Numbered from the stretch's first letter, positions 4,401 to 11,400 are shown. The stretch is 11,414 nt of DNA from Candidatus Nanoarchaeia archaeon (GCA_028717785.1 JAQUND010000046.1:1-11414); one strand, 5' to 3'. Notes: generated by a model not told the origin, from the letters alone. Numbers and translations are program-made.

Positions 4401-5659
4401 TTTGATAAATTATTGATATAAATAATTTCTGCTCCTTCTTGTCCCTCTATCTCAAACTCATTTATTCCTCTAACTTGTATATTATGTACCCCTTCATTAG
4501 AAATTCTTAATCGAATAATATTATCTTTAATATTTTTCCATCCTGATGTATCCAAATTATATTGATAATATTTTGAATTAGGAATATTATCCCAATATAT
4601 AGAATATACTTTAAATTTTTTAATAAACCAGGATAAAATATTATCAAAAAAATTATTATCTACTTCTTTAACATACACTTTTGGAGGTTCTAATCTAGTA
4701 GCATTAATTTCAATAGATTTTTCTCCTTCACTATAAACACCAATTATAATATAATCGGTATTTTCAACCGCTTCTTTATTTTTAACTGTTAATGATATTT
4801 TATGTATCCCTTTTGATAATTTTTTTGAAGTTTTTTTTAATTCTTTTTCTAACTTTTCAAGTTCATTTTTTTGTTCTTCTGTTAATTCAATATTTTTATA
4901 ATAATCCTTAAACATTGATTCTTGATTAAATATAACCACTCCTCCATTTCCTAAAAAACCATCTTTATCGGATTTCCATACAAAATTTGATTCATTCAAC
5001 CAACCTTCCTTTACATCTGTGCCTCTTCCACTAAAAGCAATTAATTCATTTTCTCTAAAAATAGCCCCATTTTCTGGAGTAGTTATTTCTGCAAGAGGTC
5101 CTTTAGTATAGATATGTCCTTGATCTCCATTGTAATAATATACATTATTTTCTTCATTCCATTCTTTTATTTTATTATTTGGATCTACAATCATATAAAA
5201 ATTATAAATTCCGGGAGAATTAGGTATCCAAGTTACATTAACTTGTTTTAATCCATAAATTCTTTGTGTTCCATAAATTTTTCTCTCACTTTCATTTGTA
5301 ATTTCTTCATATGTAAATTCTTCTAACCCATCAACTATTTCTTTACCAATAATTCTACTTTTATTTTCTCCATTAGATAAAATAGTATTTTCATAAAAAT
5401 AAACTTCAAAAGGATCAGATATTGTTGATCCTCTATTTTCAAGTACAAGTGTAATAACAATAGTATCTCCAACAGAAGAGACACCAGCCCAAAACCCTAT
5501 AGAAATTGGTTCTATATCTGGTAAATCATAAAAATAAACTTTATTTCCTACACTATTTACTAAAGGAAGAAAAAATAAAATTAATAAAGCAATAAACCCT
5601 AGTTTTTGTAAATAATATCCATCTTTTCTCTTATTAATTAATTTATCCTTAAAAACCAT
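4397..5659 (-). CDS. Secreted or anchored CARDB-type surface protein (unknown function)
   Basis: The protein has 420 residues. A charged N-terminus is followed by a hydrophobic signal or anchor at about 20-37 (LGFIALLILFFLPLVNSV). Residues about 50-180 look like a CARDB/APHP-type beta-sandwich: GDTIVITLVLENRGSTISDPFEVYFYE and, at its end, NKIKEWNEENNVY. Then comes AEITTPENGAIFRENELIAFSGRGTD, a second Ig-like segment of the type in surface-exposed repeats. A coiled segment rich in E and K (about 263-285) follows, then a C-terminal beta domain with SIYWDNIPNSKYYQYNLD. It most likely faces outside and binds a partner or surface. It is the first gene of a two-gene unit with the DgkA-type kinase (4-bp overlap). 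I cannot name it further. Confidence 0.8.
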   Translation of the reverse strand: MVFKDKLINKRKDGYYLQKLGFIALLILFFLPLVNSVGNKVYFYDLPDIEPISIGFWAGVSSVGDTIVITLVLENRGSTISDPFEVYFYENTILSNGENKSRIIGKEIVDGLEEFTYEEITNESERKIYGTQRIYGLKQVNVTWIPNSPGIYNFYMIVDPNNKIKEWNEENNVYYYNGDQGHIYTKGPLAEITTPENGAIFRENELIAFSGRGTDVKEGWLNESNFVWKSDKDGFLGNGGVVIFNQESMFKDYYKNIELTEEQKNELEKLEKELKKTSKKLSKGIHKISLTVKNKEAVENTDYIIIGVYSEGEKSIEINATRLEPPKVYVKEVDNNFFDNILSWFIKKFKVYSIYWDNIPNSKYYQYNLDTSGWKNIKDNIIRLRISNEGVHNIQVRGINEFEIEGQEGAEIIYINNLSK

Positions 5660-5679
5660 ATTAATCCAACCCTTTTTAA

Positions 5680-5690
5680 ATTTAAAAAGC
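5680..5690 (-). promoter_or_regulatory. TATA box for the surface-protein/DgkA pair
   Basis: Minus-strand GCTTTTTAAAT is centred about 25 bp before the ATG at 5659. A second AT-rich candidate lies at 5693-5706. Confidence 0.4.
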
Positions 5691-5891
5691 TTATTATAAA
5701 TATATAGAAAACAAGTTTCTAAAAGTTATGTTTATTTACTAAGTATTTATACAATAATCAATCTTTGTTTAGGTATTTTATATTTATTATTTCCTATACC
5801 TCTTTTTATGATTTTTTAAAGTTTAACTACTCCAAAACCTTTATTAATTATAATATCTTTAATTGTTATTGGTTTTTCTTTTATAAAAAAA

Positions 5892-6142
5892 TAAATAAAA
5901 TAATAAGAAGTAAAGAGTTTAGTGATTATGATAAAACTTATATTTTATGTATAACTGGAAAAGAAAATATTACACAATACCAACAAAATATAGGATTTAA
6001 ACATCCCCTTAAAAATAAAAGATTAGAATTAATGATTAAATCTTATAATGCAACTTCTAAAAATAAAAAAGCTTTTGAAAAAATAAAAAGTGAATTAAAT
6101 TTAATGAATATAAGAGGACAGCTAAACATGCTTCCCGTTTAG
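5892..6142 (+). pseudogene. Remnant of a LAGLIDADG homing endonuclease (C-terminal part)
   Basis: The frame (open from an ATG at 5765) turns family-like only from about IIRSKEFSDYDKTYILCITG on. The block ENITQYQQNIGFKHPLKNKR followed by LELMIKSY is the conserved C-terminal segment of LAGLIDADG enzymes; compare IIGSNHPKKREQMELLI in the intact gene at 2378. No LAGLIDADG motif, HTH or credible start is present, and residues encoded at 5765-5890 look like random AT-rich translation. The last nine codons run into the 3' end of the convergent 5S rRNA gene. I read it as a decayed endonuclease that once sat beside 5S, as its relative sits beside tRNA-Ser. 5660-5890 otherwise holds only promoter sequence of the leftward genes. 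Confidence 0.7.
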
Positions 6143-6248
6143 AGAACAGTACAACATGAAACGTAGGCTTGCTTGACTTCCGAGTTCGAACTTCCCTATC
6201 CTATTAAGATATATGGGATCGGGTATTGCCAAGCCACTATGGCCGTCC
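6116..6248 (-). rRNA. rrf: 5S ribosomal RNA, interrupted by a 22-nt intron
   Basis: The 133-bp gene starts GGACGGCCATAGTGGC and ends with GCTGTCC, which closes helix I against GGACGGC (one G-U). Helix II is GGCTT/AAGCC, helix III CCGA/TCGG with CGAACTCGGAAGTCAAGC after it, and the helix IV/V arm contains GTACTG and TTCTC/GGGAA closed by CATG/CATG. Loop C, normally 13 nt (TCCCATnnCGAAC), is enlarged by 22 nt at 6191-6212. Removing these gives TCCCATTTCGAAC, a textbook loop C, and a 111-nt RNA. The gene stands alone, not linked to 16S or 23S in this window. Its TATA box lies 25 bp upstream. A homing endonuclease remnant overlaps its 3' end on the other strand. Confidence 0.93.
6191..6212 (-). 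other. Putative BHB intron in 5S rRNA loop C (22 nt)
   Basis: All parts of a strict bulge-helix-bulge are present: outer helix CGA/TCG, central 4-bp helix TCCC/GGGA, 3-nt bulges AT^A and AG^T on opposite strands, inner helix TATC/GATA and loop TTAATAG. Cutting after the second base of each bulge, as the archaeal tRNA endonuclease does, removes exactly the excess and restores loop C to standard length. That the RNA is really spliced is inferred. Confidence 0.8.
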
Positions 6249-6267
6249 AAAATTAGCAATAATCATC

Positions 6268-6277
6268 ACTATATAAG
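6268..6277 (-). promoter_or_regulatory. TATA box for 5S rRNA
   Basis: Minus-strand CTTATATAGT is centred about 25 bp before the 5S 5' end at 6248. This fits transcription beginning at or next to the mature end. Confidence 0.65.
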
Positions 6278-6289
6278 TATTTCGGAACC

Positions 6290-6297
6290 TTTAAATA
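6290..6297 (+). promoter_or_regulatory. TATA box for the lipoprotein gene
   Basis: TTTAAATA is centred about 26 bp before the ATG at 6320, indicating a leaderless transcript divergent from 5S. Confidence 0.5.
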
Positions 6298-6319
6298 TCT
6301 AGTATATTAAAAATAAACT

Positions 6320-6955
6320 ATGAAACAAACCCTAATTTTGGTTTTATTAATAACCGTTCTATTGATGGCAGGTTGTGCAAAAACAACTGATGTACCAGTA
6401 GAAACGCCTACGACAACAATACCAACAGCAGAGGGAACATGTGGAGACGGCACCTGTGATAATTCTGAAATGTGTAATATACAAACACTAGAAACAGAAT
6501 GTCCAGCAGATTGTGGTCCTTGTCCATCCAGTATCTACGTTGAGCCTTTACAATGTGGAGATTCTAACTGTCAAAAAACAGGAAATAATGAATTTACAGT
6601 TAAAATACCTTCATATATAAAAGCAAACATAGCAAATCTTGGAGAAACAATAGCAAACACCATGGGCCAAGAATTCAAATGTTATTCAAATGACAAGAAA
6701 GTTGTACAAACAGCTTTATTAAAAAATTACAAAGGAGTTCAATTCAATGACTACTTTGACAATAGAGATAAAAGCGATGAAGTTAGATTAACTTCAAGAA
6801 CAACTGAAGGAAGTAAAATAGTTTATAGAGTAGATTTAACAAGATGGCAACAAAATCCTCTAGAAGATTATGATATAACATGTAATTTTGTATTTAGTAC
6901 ACATGGTCCAATTGTAAATGACAAACAAACCTGGATTATAAAATTCAGAAACTAA
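6320..6955 (+). CDS. Cys-rich lipoprotein (unknown function)
   Basis: The protein has 211 residues. The N-terminus is a lipoprotein signal: MKQTLILVLLITVLLMAGC with lipobox LMAGC and lipidated C19. A Thr/Pro-rich linker (about 20-38) follows. Next is a compact cysteine module at about 40-69 (CGDGTCDNSEMC, then TECPADCGPCP), a pattern common in surface proteins of DPANN archaea. The C-terminal domain (about 75-211) has paired cysteines (C78 with C84, C119, C189), ends in DITCNFVFSTHGP and a beta-strand-like tail, and is unrecognised. It is probably anchored to the outer face of the membrane. Base composition is less AT-biased in codon choice than neighbours (more ACA/CCA/GAC codons), a weak hint of different history or expression. 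It overlaps the convergent pth2 gene by 4 bp. Confidence 0.8.
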   Translation: MKQTLILVLLITVLLMAGCAKTTDVPVETPTTTIPTAEGTCGDGTCDNSEMCNIQTLETECPADCGPCPSSIYVEPLQCGDSNCQKTGNNEFTVKIPSYIKANIANLGETIANTMGQEFKCYSNDKKVVQTALLKNYKGVQFNDYFDNRDKSDEVRLTSRTTEGSKIVYRVDLTRWQQNPLEDYDITCNFVFSTHGPIVNDKQTWIIKFRN

Positions 6956-7290
6956 ATCAACTTCAAATTTTTTATTATTTTATTTATTTTTTCTTCATCA
7001 TCTGGACCTATGGCTAAACAAGTAATTGTTGGTTCTTTAAATTCTGTCAATCCAGCATCTTTAATTAAAGCTGTAATTAATTTTTCCCTTTCAGCTAATT
7101 TTTTATATTCAAATAATTCTTTTTCAGAATTTACTTTTAAAACAATTTTTTTCATACCTTCTTCTCTCCATTCATCAACTTTTAATTTATTAGATCTAAG
7201 AACTGCTTCAACAGAAGCATGAGCAGTTTGAACAGACATTTTACCTTTACTCATCTTTAAATCAGCTCTAACTAGAATAGCTTGTTTCAT
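6952..7290 (-). CDS. pth2: Peptidyl-tRNA hydrolase, Pth2 family
   Basis: The 112-residue length is normal for archaeal Pth2. Signature residues are MKQAILVRADLKMSKGKMSV followed by QTAHAS (the KGK loop and QxxHA), and near the end IKDAGLTEFKEPTITCLAIGPD, matching DAGRTQIxPGTxTVLAIGP. The enzyme cleaves the ester bond of peptidyl-tRNA released from stalled ribosomes. One small deviation is E86 and F87 where DAGRTQI is usual. A minus-strand TATA-like CTTATTTAAGT (7311-7321) is about 25 bp from the ATG, so the mRNA is probably leaderless. It converges with the lipoprotein gene, sharing 4 bp. Confidence 0.95.
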   Translation of the reverse strand: MKQAILVRADLKMSKGKMSVQTAHASVEAVLRSNKLKVDEWREEGMKKIVLKVNSEKELFEYKKLAEREKLITALIKDAGLTEFKEPTITCLAIGPDDEEKINKIIKNLKLI

Positions 7291-7356
7291 ATAATAAAAA
7301 GAGTTAATTAACTTAAATAAGTTTTGAATTTAATTAAAAATAGATTTTAGAAAAAA

Positions 7357-7650
7357 TTAACAAATTACATCTAAACTATCCACATACCTCGTAGGTAATA
7401 AAATATCATATTCAATTTTACTTTGTTCATCTATACTTTTAGCATTAAAAGGATTCAATACAAAATTTCCATCTTTTAATCCTCTTATAAAAGCTGAATG
7501 AATTTCTTCCATAGGTTTTCCTTTTCCTTCTTCAGAAAAACTAAAATATAAACTTTCTTGTCTACTAAAATATAATTTTTTTTTAAAATTTAATTTCATA
7601 AATCTGTGTTTAAATCTATCATAATTATAAACTATTGGTTCTAATGCCAT
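7357..7650 (-). CDS. Hypothetical protein, 97 aa
   Basis: I do not recognise this protein. It is soluble, with mixed strands and basic clusters (KHRFMKLNFKKKLYFSRQ), then EEGKGKPMEEIHSAFIRGLKDGNFVLNPFNAKS and a C-terminal DILLPTRYVDSLDVIC ending in cysteine. No signal peptide or membrane helix is seen. It has its own strong TATA box (7668-7681) 25 bp upstream, and codon use is like neighbouring real genes, so I take it as genuine. It lies between pth2 and the MFS-like gene but does not overlap either. Confidence 0.65.
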   Translation of the reverse strand: MALEPIVYNYDRFKHRFMKLNFKKKLYFSRQESLYFSFSEEGKGKPMEEIHSAFIRGLKDGNFVLNPFNAKSIDEQSKIEYDILLPTRYVDSLDVIC

Positions 7651-7667
7651 ATTTAATCGTTAAATAA

Positions 7668-7681
7668 TTTATATATAAAGC
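7668..7681 (-). promoter_or_regulatory. TATA box for the 97-aa hypothetical gene
   Basis: Minus-strand GCTTTATATATAAA is centred 25 bp before the start codon at 7650; it is among the best TATA matches in the window. Confidence 0.6.
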
Positions 7682-7775
7682 TTTCTTTTGTTTCCATTTT
7701 AAAGTAAATACATTAATTCTAATTTAACAAAACTCTTTTAAATAGAAGAAATTTAAAATAAATAAAAGAGGCACA

Positions 7776-8339
7776 ATGAATAAAACATTAAAATTACTAA
7801 TTTTATCTGATATCTTTGTTTTTGGTGGTTTGGGATTAATAAATCCAATTATGGCTATTTTTATTAAAGAAAATCTTATTGGTGGAACTATTGCTGCAGT
7901 AGGTATTGTTAGTGCAATTTATTTAGTAACAAATTCAATATTACAAATTTTATTTGCTAAAGTTTTTAATCCTAAAGATAGATTTTGGATGTTATGTCTT
8001 GGAACATTTTTTATTGTCCTAGTTCCATTTGGTTACATTTTTTCTACAAAAATTTGGCATATTTATTTAATAGAACTTATTCATGGAGTAGGGGCTGGAT
8101 TTGCATTTCCTTCCTGGTCTAGTTTATTCACTTCTAATTTAGAAAAAGGAGCTAGAGGATACCAATCTTCATTACATTCAGCAGGAGTTAATATGGGAAT
8201 GGCAATAACTGCTTCATCAGGAGCAATACTAGCACAACTATTTAATTTTAGAGTTGTATTTTTAATAACAGGATGTATTTCTTTAATAGGATTATTAATT
8301 TTATTTTTATTAGAAAAGAAAAATTTAAAAAAATTTTAA
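7776..8339 (+). CDS. Half-length MFS-type membrane transporter (six TM)
   Basis: The 187 residues contain about six membrane helices, roughly at 8-28, 38-60, 69-87, 92-112, 137-156 and 159-180. Features of the N-terminal half of a major facilitator protein are visible: the LILSDIFVFGGLGLINPIMAIFI first helix, a loop KVFNPKDRFWM in the place of motif A, and LIHGVGAGFAFPSWSSLFTS, resembling the GxxxGxxxPxxxS region of helices 4-5. Usual MFS proteins have about 400 residues and 12 helices. This one stops with EKKNLKKF and a clean TAA, and no second half follows. It could act as a homodimer or be a fixed truncation. GAGG at 7768-7771, four bases before ATG, is a rare possible Shine-Dalgarno here. 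It abuts the convergent GTPase gene with no spacer. Confidence 0.75.
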   Translation: MNKTLKLLILSDIFVFGGLGLINPIMAIFIKENLIGGTIAAVGIVSAIYLVTNSILQILFAKVFNPKDRFWMLCLGTFFIVLVPFGYIFSTKIWHIYLIELIHGVGAGFAFPSWSSLFTSNLEKGARGYQSSLHSAGVNMGMAITASSGAILAQLFNFRVVFLITGCISLIGLLILFLLEKKNLKKF

Positions 8340-9185
8340 CTATTTAATATGAAATTCTACTATATCTCCATTTTGTATAATATGTTTTAATCCTACTTGC
8401 TGTCCTTTACTAAATCTAGAACTTGAACCCCAAATTCTTGCAAAACTAAAATTTCTTAAAAAATCTTTATGAACTTTTTGAGCTAAATCTTCAACTAAAG
8501 ATCCTTTTGATAAAGCAACAGGAGGAAAATCTGGCTCTTTTCCAGGCATTTTTGTATAAGCATAAACTAATTTCAAATGTTTCCAAATTAATTCTTTCAT
8601 TTCTTCTATATCTTGATTTTCATAATAAATAATAGGATTATCAATATTGCTATTCCATAATTGTTTAATTACTAAATCTTTTTCTTTTTGATTTCTTGCA
8701 GTTATAATAACTAAATCTGCATCTTTAATTAACATTAAAAATTCATGTCCATGTTTAGTATAACTAAAATCTTCAGTTAAAGCTGGAACTTCAATAACTT
8801 GTATTTTTATTCCTTTATAATCCATTATTCCAACTTCAGGTTCTTTTGTTGTAAATTCATATTCTGCAATTTCCGGATGAGCATTAGTTAATTTTGTTAA
8901 TAAAGTAGATTTACCAGAATTAGTCATTCCAACAATAACAACTCTTGCTGCTCCTTCTCTTTTAATAATTAAAGTTTTACCACCTGATTTTTTTGCTTTT
9001 TTCTCTTTTTCAGCTTTTAATTTTGCTAATCTTTGCTTTAATTGCATTTGCAATTTTTCTGCAGATTTATGACTTGGGGCTAACCTAAGCATAATCTCCA
9101 TTGCTGCAATTTTTTCATCTATTGTCTTTGCATTACCAAAATCTTTTTCAGCCAGAGAATATTCTAAACCCGCATTAGTAGCCAT
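8340..9185 (-). CDS. DRG/Obg-like GTPase with C-terminal TGS domain
   Basis: The protein has 281 residues. A helical N-terminal region (1-66) ends in a Lys/Glu coiled coil. The P-loop is G86-MTNSGKST and the G2 threonine lies in EFTT (111-113). The G3 site is IEVPAL (131-136) instead of DxxG, and where NKxD should be there is ITARNQKEKD (161-170). A TGS domain covers about 205-281 (LVYAYTKMPGKEPDFPPVAL ... GLKHIIQNGDIVEF), including the HxD/E-type tail typical of DRG proteins. DRG and Obg GTPases act on ribosomes or translation. The Walker A is intact, but altered G3 and G4 motifs suggest weakened or changed nucleotide specificity. Minus-strand GCTTAAAAAGG (9204-9214) lies 25 bp upstream. It diverges from the MscS gene. 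Confidence 0.85.
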   Translation of the reverse strand: MATNAGLEYSLAEKDFGNAKTIDEKIAAMEIMLRLAPSHKSAEKLQMQLKQRLAKLKAEKEKKAKKSGGKTLIIKREGAARVVIVGMTNSGKSTLLTKLTNAHPEIAEYEFTTKEPEVGIMDYKGIKIQVIEVPALTEDFSYTKHGHEFLMLIKDADLVIITARNQKEKDLVIKQLWNSNIDNPIIYYENQDIEEMKELIWKHLKLVYAYTKMPGKEPDFPPVALSKGSLVEDLAQKVHKDFLRNFSFARIWGSSSRFSKGQQVGLKHIIQNGDIVEFHIK

Positions 9186-9233
9186 AATTAGCTATAACAA
9201 AAACCTTTTTAAGCTTTTTTTATATGAAATCAT

Positions 9234-9797
9234 ATGAGTTTTTACAATAATGTAACAATGAATCTATTTGATATAAATACATTTGTATCTAATGGAATTA
9301 TAAAATTAATAGGCGCTATTTTAATTTTATTAATTGGTATTTTAATATCTAGACTAATATCTAAATTATTCAAAAAATTAATTGCTAAATTTAAGTTAAA
9401 TGAAATTCTAAAAAGTACTTTAAAAATAGATATTCCTTTAGAAGAATTTATAGCAACAATACTTAAATATATTTTATATTTAGTATTTTTAATCTATGCA
9501 CTAAAATATTTAGGATTAGCTACATTTATTCTTAATATTATTTTAATTAGTATTTTAAGTTTATTAGTAATATTTATTATTTTAACACTAAAAGATTTAA
9601 TTCCAAATATAACTGCAGGAATTTTATTACACCACAGAAAATTCGTAGAAAAAGGCGATGAAATTATAGTAAAGGATATAAAAGGTAAAGTAGTGGATAT
9701 AACACTAACCGAAGTTAAATTAGAAACTAAAAATAAAGATACAATTATTATTCCAAATTCAGTTTTAATGAAAAACGAAATAACAAAGAAAAAATAA
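9234..9797 (+). CDS. Small MscS-family mechanosensitive channel
   Basis: The protein has 187 residues. Three hydrophobic helices lie at about 20-43, 70-92 and 96-124, the last being the pore-lining type, followed by DLIPNITAGILLHH. The beta domain FVEKGDEIIVKDIKGKVVDI, then TLTEVKLETKNKDTIIIPNS and VLMKNEI, is the classic MscS signature (VGDxIxVxGxxGxVExIxxxxT and the IPNS motif). It lacks the C-terminal alpha/beta vestibule, so it is a minimal channel that vents solutes on hypo-osmotic shock. A TATA-like TTTTTTATAT at 9215-9224 would place transcription near 9245, so the ATG at 9258 (MNLFDINTF) is an alternative start. The next gene begins one base after its stop. Confidence 0.88.
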   Translation: MSFYNNVTMNLFDINTFVSNGIIKLIGAILILLIGILISRLISKLFKKLIAKFKLNEILKSTLKIDIPLEEFIATILKYILYLVFLIYALKYLGLATFILNIILISILSLLVIFIILTLKDLIPNITAGILLHHRKFVEKGDEIIVKDIKGKVVDITLTEVKLETKNKDTIIIPNSVLMKNEITKKK

Positions 9798-9798
9798 A

Positions 9799-10053
9799 AT
9801 GGTATTAGCCTACGTACTATTAACAGTAAAAAACATGCAAGAAAGCAAAGTTGCTGCAGAATTAGTTAAATCAAAATATATAGAAAATATTCATATGTTA
9901 TATGGATTATATGATATGATTCTAAAAGTTAAAGCTATTGATATGGAAGATCTAAATAATTTTACTCTAAATATTCTATCAAAAATAAAAGAAATTGAAA
10001 GAACTTCTACTTTAATAGTTGCAGATAAAACAAAAACGGATAATAGAATTTAA
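9799..10053 (+). CDS. Stand-alone Lrp/AsnC ligand-binding (RAM) domain protein
   Basis: The 84 residues match the C-terminal effector-binding domain of Lrp/AsnC regulators: MVLAYVLLTVKNMQESKVAA at the start, IENIHMLYGLYDMILKVKAID in the middle and LSKIKEIERTSTLIV at the end. The first strand, the V..LYG.YD.IL/V motif and the final TST strand are all present. The DNA-binding HTH is absent, as in known stand-alone RAM-domain proteins, which form oligomers and bind small molecules such as amino acids. It is cotranscribed with the MscS channel, one base apart, and could act as a small-molecule sensor linked to it, though this is only suggested by position. Confidence 0.85.
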   Translation: MVLAYVLLTVKNMQESKVAAELVKSKYIENIHMLYGLYDMILKVKAIDMEDLNNFTLNILSKIKEIERTSTLIVADKTKTDNRI

Positions 10054-10065
10054 TCGAATATTTAA

Positions 10066-10710
10066 TTAATTTTGTACTCCACGTACCCCATTAAAAAAAT
10101 TCAAACCTAAATTACCATATAAACAGGAATCATTATGATTAAGAGAATCAAACCAAAACAAAGTTGCAAAAAAATTCTTAGATGAAGAAAAGTATTCACT
10201 TTCTAAATTACAAAGCTTAATTGGCATTTCTTTAATTCCTGATTCTTGCAAAAATTTTCCATAAGCTTTTGCATATTCACCAAAAAGAAATTGAGTTATT
10301 TTATTTTCTCCAAATTGATCACAAGAAATAGATTCTAATTGTGCAGGTATTTCTATTGAACCAATAAGTGCTTCACGTAATTGATAATTATTTAAATAAT
10401 AATGCCCCCCATCATGATTCCCTATATTCATATAAGAAAAATATGCGGTTCTAGCATCACGCATAATTGGAAAAGATTCTTTAACTAAAAATGCAGCCCT
10501 AGGAAAATAAATAAGTCCTGCTTTAGTCCAATTTCCATGTCGTGATACAGAAGAATTTTTTCCTTCTTGTATTCTTAATCTTGCATTTTCTTCTAAAGAA
10601 ATAATATGATCTCCTTCTTTTTCTAATAATTCTTTTCCTTCATAAAAAATTGAACTTACATAAGCAGAATCTTTTTCATCTAATTTTGAATCTATTGTTA
10701 AATTGGTCAT
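10066..10710 (-). CDS. Hypothetical protein, 214 aa
   Basis: I do not recognise this protein. It appears soluble, with no signal peptide or membrane segment. Visible features are an acidic N-terminus, an Arg/Lys and aromatic region SVSRHGNWTKAGLIYFPRAA, the His/Gly stretch MNIGNHDGGHYYLNNYQLRE (possible metal or catalytic histidines, unproven), and a C-terminus rich in N, F and G with LFWFDSLNHNDSCLYGNLGL. A TATA box at 10731-10741 lies 25 bp before the ATG, as for other leaderless genes here, supporting a real gene. It converges on the RAM-domain gene with 12 bp between stops and stands alone. Confidence 0.7.
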   Translation of the reverse strand: MTNLTIDSKLDEKDSAYVSSIFYEGKELLEKEGDHIISLEENARLRIQEGKNSSVSRHGNWTKAGLIYFPRAAFLVKESFPIMRDARTAYFSYMNIGNHDGGHYYLNNYQLREALIGSIEIPAQLESISCDQFGENKITQFLFGEYAKAYGKFLQESGIKEMPIKLCNLESEYFSSSKNFFATLFWFDSLNHNDSCLYGNLGLNFFNGVRGVQN

Positions 10711-10730
10711 AATTTATTTAAAAAATAAGT

Positions 10731-10741
10731 TATATATAAAC
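10731..10741 (-). promoter_or_regulatory. TATA box for the 214-aa hypothetical gene
   Basis: Minus-strand GTTTATATATA is centred about 26 bp before the start codon at 10710. Confidence 0.55.
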
Positions 10742-10770
10742 ATTTCTTTATTTAAAAATAGTAACACAAT

Positions 10771-11370
10771 TTAATCTTTAGAAAAATCATCTATTGTATA
10801 CTTAAATTCAGCGTCTTCTTTAATTATACCTTTTTTCTTTAAAAATTCTTTTGTTAAAATATACAATACTAAACTAAGACTTTTTTTACCTTTATTATTA
10901 CAAGGAATCATTAAATCTACTAATTTTGCATCATTATTAGTATCACATAAAGCAACAACTGGAATACCCATTCTATTACCATCAGTTACTGCGTTCTTAT
11001 CTGGCCATGGATCAATTGAAATTATTAATTTTGGTTCTATGAAATTTTTTAATTTAATATTTGTTAAAATACCAGGTGGATATCTTCCTGTTAATTTTTT
11101 CATACCTGTAATTTTAGAAACTAAATTAACTACAGACCAACCACTTTCTCTTCTACATACAATTAAAATATCTTCAGGATTATATTGAGCAATAAAATTA
11201 GATGCTACTGCAACTCTTTTATTAATATCATCTACATTTAATACAGATAAGCCATCTGGTCTTACTCTATATATAAAAGACATCATATCTTGAGTTTTAA
11301 ATTTAGTTCCAATATGAATTCCTGCTTTAAGGTATTCTTCTAATGGTACTAATAATTGTTCATCTGCCAT
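10771..11370 (-). CDS. rpsB: 30S ribosomal protein S2
   Basis: The protein has 199 residues, typical of archaeal S2. Family motifs are EYLKAGIHIGTKFKTQDMMS near the start, YRVRPDGLSVLNVDDINKR, ILIVCRRESGW, TGRYPPGILTN, PKLIISIDPWPDKNAV and GIPVVALCDTNNDAKLVDLM, then IPCNNKGKKSLSLVLYIL. S2 sits at the head-body junction of the small subunit. In archaea it usually follows rpoN, rpoK and enolase; here it is separate from rpoN, so that cluster has been rearranged. A TATA box (11391-11400) lies 25 bp before the ATG, indicating a leaderless mRNA. Confidence 0.97.
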   Translation of the reverse strand: MADEQLLVPLEEYLKAGIHIGTKFKTQDMMSFIYRVRPDGLSVLNVDDINKRVAVASNFIAQYNPEDILIVCRRESGWSVVNLVSKITGMKKLTGRYPPGILTNIKLKNFIEPKLIISIDPWPDKNAVTDGNRMGIPVVALCDTNNDAKLVDLMIPCNNKGKKSLSLVLYILTKEFLKKKGIIKEDAEFKYTIDDFSKD

Positions 11371-11390
11371 GGAAAATTAGCATTATAGAC

Positions 11391-11400
11391 ATTTATAAAT
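11391..11400 (-). promoter_or_regulatory. TATA box for rpsB
   Basis: Minus-strand ATTTATAAAT is centred 25 bp before the start codon at 11370. Confidence 0.6.

Noticed and set aside
5765..5891. Start of the plus-strand frame leading into the endonuclease remnant
   Set aside because: The translation is Phe/Tyr/Asn-rich without family features, so only the part from about 5892 is kept as pseudogene. A second frame here (ending PLFMIF) gives membrane-like residues but has no start codon.
7010..7222. 70-codon frame on the plus strand
   Set aside because: It is antisense to the clearly recognisable pth2 gene.
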